Source: Rhodothermales bacterium (GTDB lineage Bacteria; Bacteroidota; Rhodothermia; Rhodothermales; JANQRZ01). Taken from it: a stretch of 47,908 bases of DNA. The notes beneath the pieces are model-generated. The model searched no databases. It worked only from the letters and a program-made list of their open reading frames with translations, and was not told where the DNA came from. The position numbers were made by a program, and so were the translations under genes. Shown here piece by piece: positions 8,119-15,023 of the stretch. Numbering within the stretch: the first letter of the stretch is position 1; each line of letters opens with the position of its first letter. The DNA is taken from assembly GCA_039944855.1 (NCBI GenBank), contig JBDUXZ010000035.1, positions 1 through 47,908 of the forward strand, in the 5' to 3' direction.

Positions 8119-8993
8119 CAGTAGTACAGGACGGCGAAGATGTGGAACCCGAGCAGGGCGAGGGCGATGACGGACACGGGCACGTGGAGGTAGAGCCACC
8201 CGCGCAGCGCACGCTGTAAGGTAAAGTGGGCGTCGATATCCATTTTGGCGGCGTACAACTCCTCCAGTTCATCCAACTTGATCCGCTCCTCGGCCGGCTG
8301 CATCTCGCGGAGCGAGGCGAAGAGCTTCGCCTTCCCCCCCATCCCGCTCGGGATGCCGAGGAAGTAGATCGGGCGGAACTGCGGCGCGGCGAGGGCCGGG
8401 GCGATCTGCTTCCGGTAGAAGTCTTGCACAGCGAAGTCGGCCGATTCCGCCACGGCGTCGCCCCGCTTCTGGAGGTCGGCGACGAGTTCGGGGATCCGGT
8501 CGTAGTTCACCTCGGTCCGCACCCCGCCGGCGAGGAGCGTGGGGATCCACTTCTGCAGCACGATCCCGAAGAGCCCACTGCCAACGACCCAGAGACTCAG
8601 CGCCCAGAGCCACCACGTCAGCACCCCGTGCGGCACTTGGAATCCGACGTGCATCAGCATGAGCAAGAGGAAGAGCGTGCCGCCGTAGACGTGGAACTGG
8701 AGGTAGTACCACGCCCGGCCGAGCGCGCGGACCTTCATCGTCCGCCGCTTGACCCCGTAGAAGAACACGCCGACGAAGAGCACCGCCGCAGCGATCCCGT
8801 AGCCGAGCCCCCACGTGCTGCCCGGATGAACCCGACCAAACACGACGTTGAGCACGAACACGACGAGGCACACCGCCACGGCGATCCCGAACCCCAGGAA
8901 CCACTGCGGCGACTGGATCCACTTGTTCGCCCAGCGCGACGCGCCGGGGCGCTTCTTCTGGTAGATCGCCGTTTTTTGTACCGCTGTCTTCAT
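8118..8993 (-). CDS. Cytochrome b-like integral membrane protein
   Basis: 291 residues with about five transmembrane helices: near 26-48, 58-79, 93-117 and 124-150, and a last helix pair-like segment at the C-terminus. A large soluble loop lies between helices four and five. Histidines sit inside helices at FHVYGG and LMHVGF and in the last helix at YLHVP and GFHIF, the spacing expected for bis-histidine b hemes that cross the membrane. The ATG at 8993 overlaps the stop of the upstream iron-sulfur gene (ATGA), and the 3' end overlaps the decaheme gene by one base, so the three proteins are probably made together. A quinone-reactive membrane subunit linking the FeS protein and the decaheme protein is the simplest reading, by analogy with DmsC/HybB/NrfD-type modules, though it is not a member of those families that I recognise. 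Confidence 0.8.
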   Translation of the reverse strand: MKTAVQKTAIYQKKRPGASRWANKWIQSPQWFLGFGIAVAVCLVVFVLNVVFGRVHPGSTWGLGYGIAAAVLFVGVFFYGVKRRTMKVRALGRAWYYLQFHVYGGTLFLLLMLMHVGFQVPHGVLTWWLWALSLWVVGSGLFGIVLQKWIPTLLAGGVRTEVNYDRIPELVADLQKRGDAVAESADFAVQDFYRKQIAPALAAPQFRPIYFLGIPSGMGGKAKLFASLREMQPAEERIKLDELEELYAAKMDIDAHFTLQRALRGWLYLHVPVSVIALALLGFHIFAVLYY

Positions 8994-10666
8994 CGTTGCG
9001 CGTGATCTACGGCTTGAAGCTGCTGGAAGTCCTCGATGGAGTTGATGCGGAAGGCGCAGGCGTGGGGGCAGTTGTTCACGCACGCCGGACCCGCATCGGA
9101 CTCGTAGCAGAGGTCGCACTTGCTCGCCACGCGCCGGTCCCGCCCGCGCAGGAACTCCGGCAGGGCGGTGTCGGGCCAGACCTCTTCGGTGTCGTGCATC
9201 ACGATCGCGTCGTAGGGGCACTTGTTGGCGCAGTTGCCACACCCGATGCAGATGTTGTCGTCCACCGCGACGACCTCGCCCACGTTCGTGCGCCGGATCG
9301 CGCCCGTCGGGCAGCCGATCAGGCAGACCGGGTCTTCGCAGTGGTAGCAGGACCGGGCGATGAGGAAATTGTCGTAGCGGTCGCCTTCGCGGACGAAACG
9401 GGGCCGGCCGTCGTGCGTGCTGGCGCAGCCCCGCACGCAATCGTCGCACCGCGTGCACACGTCGAGGTCGATGACGAGGATGCTGTTGCCCTGCACGAGC
9501 CCTTTGGCGAGCGAGAACTCGATCAGGTCGGGCTGCTCGGGATTCTGCTTGGTGTAGCCGGTCTCCTTGATCCGATTGATGGCGGCCGCCCAGAGGTGCT
9601 GCCGGACGGCAGGATCGTCCCGGAGGATGCTTTCGAAGTCGGCGCGCGGGATGCGGACGAGTTCGGTAAAGCCCACCGACGTCACCGTCGTCTGCCACCC
9701 GTCGAGGCCGTCGATGAGGAGTTCGACCTCGCCCAGCGTCATCCCTTTGCGGAGGTACGTGACGGCCACTTCGCCGTCCCCCACCTTCTGCGAGACGCGC
9801 AGGAAGCCGGAGCGCACGAGGTAGAACGCATCGACCGCCGCGCCCTCCTCGGTCACCACGTCGCCGGGCGAGCACGAGATCAGCTCCACGCGGTTCGCCA
9901 GTTGCTCGACGAACCGGTCGTCGGTGCCTCGGAAGAGCGGCGTGGTCTTGAGTTGCTGCGAGAGCGTTCGCTCCCGGTACAGCTTGTCGACCCACTCCTT
10001 GAAATCGCTGGAGCGGAGCTTGAGCTTCTGCAGGGCGGGCAGCCGGATCTGGACGAGCGTGCAGTCCGTCGCGGTCCGCGCCGTCACCGACTGCGGCCAC
10101 CCGTTGAGCGCCCCGATCTCGCCGAAGATGTCGCCGCGTCCGAGTTGGTGCTCCTCCCCGTGCGCGAGGTCGAAGTCCATCGAGGCGAGGTAGGTGATGT
10201 TCGCCCCGTCGCCCTTCTTCTTGCCTTTCGCCTCCTTCTTCTCTTTCGGCGGTTGGTAGGGCTGGACGAAGGCGGTCTGCGCCGCCCCATCGCCCTGCGA
10301 GGGCTCACTCGCCACGGCCTCCACCAGCTTCGTATCGAAGATGGGCTGCGAAGCGGAAGTGGCGTGCTTGTCGAGGAAGAGGCTTACTGTACCCTCGACG
10401 ATGTAGAACGCCACGTCAAGATAGCTGCCTTCCTCGAAGAGGATCGCCCCCTTCTCCCACTTAGCGATCGAGATGTCCGGCGAGAGCTGGTCGAGGAGTT
10501 GGTCGTCGTACGGCTTGAAGAGGTCGAACCGCTTGAGCTCGCTCGCGGAGGGTTTCGAGGAGAGGTGGAGGAGCCCGGCGTTCGCGCCGTACGCTGACCA
10601 CCGGTCCTCGTACAAGCGCTGTTGCTGGAGGACGGTCGCCGAAGAGTCCGCTGCGTCTACACTCAT
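8990..10666 (-). CDS. Two cyclic-nucleotide-type domains fused to a four-cluster [4Fe-4S] ferredoxin
   Basis: 558 residues, no signal peptide, so cytoplasmic. cNMP-binding-type domain 1 spans about 45-215 with a charged insertion (KEKKEAKGKKK, near 140-151); domain 2 spans about 240-350. The C-terminal third (395-540) holds sixteen ferredoxin cysteines in four groups: CTRCDDCVRGC, CYHCEDPVCLIGC, CIGCGNCANKC and CDLCYESDAGPACVNNC. This is the pattern of HybA/DmsB/NrfC electron-transfer subunits with four cubane clusters. The phosphate-binding cassettes (FGEIGALNGWPQSVTA and LGEVELLIDGLDGWQTTV) lack the usual arginine, so nucleotide binding is doubtful. It starts one base after the ten-heme gene and is translationally coupled to the cytochrome b gene. 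Likely an electron wire on the cytoplasmic side with a sensory or regulatory input. Confidence 0.9.
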   Translation of the reverse strand: MSVDAADSSATVLQQQRLYEDRWSAYGANAGLLHLSSKPSASELKRFDLFKPYDDQLLDQLSPDISIAKWEKGAILFEEGSYLDVAFYIVEGTVSLFLDKHATSASQPIFDTKLVEAVASEPSQGDGAAQTAFVQPYQPPKEKKEAKGKKKGDGANITYLASMDFDLAHGEEHQLGRGDIFGEIGALNGWPQSVTARTATDCTLVQIRLPALQKLKLRSSDFKEWVDKLYRERTLSQQLKTTPLFRGTDDRFVEQLANRVELISCSPGDVVTEEGAAVDAFYLVRSGFLRVSQKVGDGEVAVTYLRKGMTLGEVELLIDGLDGWQTTVTSVGFTELVRIPRADFESILRDDPAVRQHLWAAAINRIKETGYTKQNPEQPDLIEFSLAKGLVQGNSILVIDLDVCTRCDDCVRGCASTHDGRPRFVREGDRYDNFLIARSCYHCEDPVCLIGCPTGAIRRTNVGEVVAVDDNICIGCGNCANKCPYDAIVMHDTEEVWPDTALPEFLRGRDRRVASKCDLCYESDAGPACVNNCPHACAFRINSIEDFQQLQAVDHAQR

Positions 10667-10667
10667 A

Positions 10668-13427
10668 TTACTGGCCCTGGCCTAGTCTTCGGTGAAGCGA
10701 TTCGAGCCGTCGTTTGATGAGCAGCAGGATGTCCTCGGTCGAGGTGGTGTCGCTGACGGCCGTGCCCGACGAGGTCGCCACGCCCGACCCACCGGCCGGC
10801 GGCGGCTCGAAGCCCTGGACGGGGCGGGGACGAGGCGGCTGCGGCCGGCTCACGCTGCTCCCCGACGACGAGGATGCCGAGCCACTCGATGCCCTGCGTG
10901 GCCGCGACGACGTGGTGGTGACCGGCGGGAGGTCGGCCCGCGCGACGGTCGGGACCGGCCGCGACCCGATGGCAGAGGCGTAAGCGGAGTTGAGCGCACT
11001 CGCGCTCAAGGTGGGCCCTTCCCAGTGCTTGATCGCGTCGTTGCGGCTGGCGAGTTGGAACGAGCTGCCGTCGGAGTGGCCAGCGGAGAGCAGCCGCTCG
11101 TCGGTGATGTGGTGGCAGCGGGCGCAGTTGTTCGCACGGGCCGCCGCCTGTTCGAGCTGGACCATGCCCTTTGAAGCGGAGCCGGCGTACTTATCGCGCG
11201 GGTGCGAGCTGAGGTACTCGCTCGCGGGTCCGTGGCAGCTCTGGCAGCTCACGCCGTCGAACACCTCTTCAGACTCCTGGCCCGTCTCGACGCTGCCGTG
11301 GCAGCTCATACATAGCTGATTGCCCTGCTTCATCTGCGACGTGCTCAGCCCGTAGTTCTGCGCGATCTGCACCGCGCGCGGGCTGGCGTTGAGAAGCGGC
11401 TCGGCCGACGCGCTGTGCTTGTCGCCCCGGTGCCAGCTGAGTTGGCCCCCGTGGCACCCGCAGTTCTGCAGCGGCGCCAGCGTGGACTGGCGGAATGTGG
11501 GGAACCACGACGGCTGCTGCCGCCTCTCCCCCACCACGCTTGCCACGACCACGTTCGCCGGGGGCGGCGCCGGCTGCCGTGTCGGCCGCACCTCCGGAGT
11601 TCCGGCTACGGGCTCGTCAGCCGCCTCGGCATCAGGCGTCGGCGCAGGAGGCGTGGGGCGCTCGTCGGCCGGTGGCGGAGGCGGCGGGTCGATGACCTCC
11701 ACGTCCGGAACCGGGCGCGAGCTGATCGCCGCCGTGTATGCGTCGTTGAGACTGGCGGTGCTGATCGTCGGCTCGGCCCAGTGCTGGATTCGACCGTTGC
11801 GCTCGCCGAGGCGGAACGACGCGCCGGTCGAGTGGCCGGCGGCGAGGAGCCGCTCGTCGGTGATGTGGTGGCAGCGGGCGCAGTTGGTGGCGCGGACGCT
11901 GGCGTCTTCGAGCCGGACCATGCCGTGCTCGGCGCCCTGCTCGTAGCCGCCCGACTGGTGCTGGAACTGGTACTCGCCGGCCGGGCCGTGGCAGTTCTGG
12001 CAGTCCACGCCCGCGTCCACCTCGAACGCCTCATCACCGGTGACGATCGTGCCGTGGCAGTTCATGCAGAGCTGGTTGCCCTGTTTCATCTGCGTCGGGC
12101 TCAGCCCGTAGGCACTCGCGATCTGTACGGCCCGCACGCTCTCGGTCAGGAGCGGGTCAGCCGCCTGGCTGTGCTTGTCATTGGCGTGCCACGCAAGCTT
12201 GTCGATCCCACTCACCGTGTCACCCGACCCGTGGCAGCTACAGCCGCCGGGAGCGACCGTGGCTTCGTTCAGCGTGGGGAACCACGCCGGACGCGTCCGG
12301 CGCTCGTAGTCGTTGCCTTCGACCTCGGCCACCACCACCTCGGCTTCGGCCTCGGCCGGGGCCGCCCGCTCGCCTCGGACGAGCGGATCGAGGGCGGCGA
12401 AAGCACTGCCGTCGTGCTCGCGGACGAACGCCTGTCCCTGCTCGCTGATGCGGTCGGCGGCGGCGAGGAGCGCGCGCTCGTTGTTCGGGACGATGCGAAG
12501 GTCCTTGCCAATGCTGACGATCTGCGCGATCTCCGGGATCGAAACGACGCGGAGGATCTCGTCGAGGTCGCGGCGGGCCTTCTTCACGAGGCTCTCCATC
12601 CCCTTCGCGTAGTTGCCCTCGGTCGTCGCCTGCGCCGCGCCGCGGATGCTGTACTCGTAGCTCAGCGCCTTCCCGACGACGTACATCAGCCGCTTCCGCT
12701 CGGGCGAGATCGGGCGGTTCGCCTCACTCCCCCCCCATTGCGCCGCGACGAAGTTGTGCCGGATCAGGTCGACGCGCGCGATCAGGTCGAAGTCGGCCCG
12801 CCCGACGAGGTGGCCGCCCGTGTTGACCAGCTTCTCCTCGGGGACCGTGTGGCACTCGAAGCAGTTGGCCGTCACGGCGTAGAGGTTCGACGAGGGCCGG
12901 AGCATCCCATTCGTGATGGCCTGGTTGACCCGCATCGCCTTGTGCTCCTCGGACTCGGTCTCGCGTGTCGCTCCGCCATAATCCTGGTGGATGTTGACCC
13001 AGTCGCGCGCGGCTCCATGGCAGGACTCGCACGAGACGCCGGCGACGGCCTGCACCTTGTCGCGCTTGATGTTCGCCGTGTAGTGGCACTTCAGGCAGAG
13101 GCTCTCGCGCTTGGACTGGCTGAGATCCATGTTGTCGAGGATCGCCTGAGCCCGGTCCGTGCGATGGAGGTTGTCGAAGCCCGTCGCGTGCTTCGTCTCC
13201 CGCCACGTCTCGAACTCGAGGTTGTGACACTCCCCGCACGGGATGCGCGGGTCCTTGTCGTCGATGACGATCTTCTCCGGGTCGATCCGGAGGTACGGCG
13301 AATCCGAGAGGTTCGTCTCGTCCTGAAAGAAGGCCGTGATCGGCAGGACGAGCCCTAAGCCGAGGAGGCTGCCCAGGAACAGGAGCGGCCAGGATTGCAC
13401 GTAGGATGGGGAGTACCAGGGTCTCAA
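10668..13427 (-). CDS. Ten-heme cytochrome c with an internally duplicated module
   Basis: 919 residues. An N-terminal hydrophobic segment (WPLLFLGSLLGLGLVLPITA) anchors or exports it. Module A (about 60-200) has four CXXCH sites (CGECH, CLKCH, CESCH, CFECH) of cytochrome c-554 type. Two closely similar modules follow (about 380-560 and 640-830), each starting WFPT and containing one CXCH, then CXNCH/CXSCH, CQxCH and CARCHHITDERLL. They are joined by Pro-rich linkers, and a Ser/Pro-rich tail precedes the C-terminus. Total: ten CXXCH plus two CXCH. The start is TTG at 13427: the frame is closed just upstream by the stop of the barrel gene, no ATG lies before the membrane segment, and a CGGAG ribosome-binding sequence sits 6 bases ahead. 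Confidence 0.87.
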   Translation of the reverse strand: MRPWYSPSYVQSWPLLFLGSLLGLGLVLPITAFFQDETNLSDSPYLRIDPEKIVIDDKDPRIPCGECHNLEFETWRETKHATGFDNLHRTDRAQAILDNMDLSQSKRESLCLKCHYTANIKRDKVQAVAGVSCESCHGAARDWVNIHQDYGGATRETESEEHKAMRVNQAITNGMLRPSSNLYAVTANCFECHTVPEEKLVNTGGHLVGRADFDLIARVDLIRHNFVAAQWGGSEANRPISPERKRLMYVVGKALSYEYSIRGAAQATTEGNYAKGMESLVKKARRDLDEILRVVSIPEIAQIVSIGKDLRIVPNNERALLAAADRISEQGQAFVREHDGSAFAALDPLVRGERAAPAEAEAEVVVAEVEGNDYERRTRPAWFPTLNEATVAPGGCSCHGSGDTVSGIDKLAWHANDKHSQAADPLLTESVRAVQIASAYGLSPTQMKQGNQLCMNCHGTIVTGDEAFEVDAGVDCQNCHGPAGEYQFQHQSGGYEQGAEHGMVRLEDASVRATNCARCHHITDERLLAAGHSTGASFRLGERNGRIQHWAEPTISTASLNDAYTAAISSRPVPDVEVIDPPPPPPADERPTPPAPTPDAEAADEPVAGTPEVRPTRQPAPPPANVVVASVVGERRQQPSWFPTFRQSTLAPLQNCGCHGGQLSWHRGDKHSASAEPLLNASPRAVQIAQNYGLSTSQMKQGNQLCMSCHGSVETGQESEEVFDGVSCQSCHGPASEYLSSHPRDKYAGSASKGMVQLEQAAARANNCARCHHITDERLLSAGHSDGSSFQLASRNDAIKHWEGPTLSASALNSAYASAIGSRPVPTVARADLPPVTTTSSRPRRASSGSASSSSGSSVSRPQPPRPRPVQGFEPPPAGGSGVATSSGTAVSDTTSTEDILLLIKRRLESLHRRLGQGQ

Positions 13428-13457
13428 ACGATCTCCGCAGTACGGTGCTTGAGGGTG

Positions 13458-14972
13458 TTAGAGTTGGATGGCGAGTTCAACGCGCGTGCCGAAGTTAGGC
13501 TGGCTCGCGTTAAGATCATAGGCCCCAAAGCCATCAAGTATGATGGTCCCGCGCCGGCCTACGGCGAACGAGTAGCGAACGGCGCCCGCTGCGATGTCCT
13601 GCGTGAAGATGTCGGGCCCGCTGCCGTACGTGTATCGGCCGCCTGCTTCGAGGATCAACTGCTGCCGACGCGCCGTGCCGAAGAACATCTGGTAGCCGAT
13701 GCCGCCGCCGACCGACTCGTCGGCCTGGTTGCCGAGCGCGGCGCCGTAGCGGCCGAGGCCGACGGCGGCGAAGAGCAATCCGGTCTGGCCGAGGGGCCCG
13801 CCGGCACCGGGACCGCGCGCCGCTGAGCGAAACTGGCCGATCCCGCCGAAGAGGTTTACGTAGACCCAGTTGTGGGTGTGGTGCGGGGTGAAGCCGAACT
13901 GGTTGTGGATGACCACGCCCGCTTGGTTAAACACGGTCTCTTTCCCGACGGGATACGAGCCTACGATGCGGAAAGTGTTATTGTACTCCCCGATCCGCTG
14001 CGTCGACCCGATCCCGGCGTACACCCCGTCGCCGGTCGAGTCATCGGCCAAGACGTACATCGCGTCGATCTCGATCGTCCGCTTGCGGGTGTCGGTCTCG
14101 GTGAACAGGCCGAAGAGAAGGGCCGAGTCGTCCATACAGTTCCCAAACGCGGCAGCACCCGCCGCGAATAGCTCGTCGCAGTCGCCGAACCCACCGCCGA
14201 GACTCGAGTGGCGGTTGACGTCGCCCCAGCCGAAGACCGCGGCGGCGCGGGTGTTGATGAGCCCGCCCATCCGCATGTTGGCTCGCGTCAGCCCGACCAT
14301 GTCGAGGGCGTCCTCGTTGATGAGGAGGCCGTCCTGGAAGCTGAGTGGCTGCCGACCAACGGAGAGATAGTAGTCGAGGGGGCTGCTGTCATCCCAGTCG
14401 ATTTTGGGGAAGATCTCGGCGATGTCGCCCTCGAAGAAGAGGGTGTTGATGCGGAAGTTCAGCTCTTCCTGGAAGTCGTCCGGCTCCTCCCCGTTCACGA
14501 GGACCGGAGCCCCGCCGACCTCATTGACAAGGGTGAAACTCGTGAAGCGGCCCTCCTGATTGAGCGGTGAGACCCCCGCGACGATCCGCTCAGTCGGCGT
14601 CAGGTAGAGGTTGCCAAAGAGGTCGAACCGGGCTACGGCCTCGGCTACCTGCCGATCTGCGACCCCATTTTCGATCCCCTGAGTGGCGGTGCGAATGGTG
14701 CCGAAGAGCATGAAGGCCGGCGTCCACACCGCGCCCGTCGGAAGCGTGAAGCCCTGGTTGATGTTGCCGGTGCCGAGGAACTTCGGTCCGAGTTCGAGGA
14801 GGGGCCGGGGCCGGTCAGGGATGTCAGCGAGCGGAATCGGCTCGTCCGAGAAGCGGCTGTTGCTGTCGCCGTGCCCGTCGCCGTGATCGTCCTCACCGTA
14901 CTGTGCCCACGCCGGGCCCACGACGAGTAAGGATGCCAGAAATACCCACCCGAATCGAATGCCTTTGTTCAT
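13458..14972 (-). CDS. Outer-membrane beta-barrel protein of the redox cluster
   Basis: 504 residues with a signal peptide (MNKGIRFGWVFLASLLVVGPAWAQ), a short His/Asp-rich segment (GEDDHGDGHGDS) and then alternating hydrophobic beta strands to a C-terminal strand (RVELAIQL). No CXXCH site. It lies between two multiheme cytochrome genes (30 bases to the next, 51 from the previous) and has a good AAGGAG ribosome-binding sequence. In porin-cytochrome conduits such as MtrCAB a barrel holds a multiheme cytochrome through the outer membrane; the gene neighbourhood suggests a similar role, but the barrel itself has no recognisable family signature and could be a simple porin. The N-terminal His/Asp segment could bind metal ions. 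Confidence 0.75.
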   Translation of the reverse strand: MNKGIRFGWVFLASLLVVGPAWAQYGEDDHGDGHGDSNSRFSDEPIPLADIPDRPRPLLELGPKFLGTGNINQGFTLPTGAVWTPAFMLFGTIRTATQGIENGVADRQVAEAVARFDLFGNLYLTPTERIVAGVSPLNQEGRFTSFTLVNEVGGAPVLVNGEEPDDFQEELNFRINTLFFEGDIAEIFPKIDWDDSSPLDYYLSVGRQPLSFQDGLLINEDALDMVGLTRANMRMGGLINTRAAAVFGWGDVNRHSSLGGGFGDCDELFAAGAAAFGNCMDDSALLFGLFTETDTRKRTIEIDAMYVLADDSTGDGVYAGIGSTQRIGEYNNTFRIVGSYPVGKETVFNQAGVVIHNQFGFTPHHTHNWVYVNLFGGIGQFRSAARGPGAGGPLGQTGLLFAAVGLGRYGAALGNQADESVGGGIGYQMFFGTARRQQLILEAGGRYTYGSGPDIFTQDIAAGAVRYSFAVGRRGTIILDGFGAYDLNASQPNFGTRVELAIQL

Positions 14973-15023
14973 AGATCTACGCTCCTTACTCCGAATCGTT
15001 GATTAACCTGGTTCTGCCTCGAC

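Noticed and set aside
8990-10666. CRP/FNR-type transcription factor
   Set aside because: cNMP-type domains are present but there is no helix-turn-helix; the C-terminus is a four-cluster ferredoxin.
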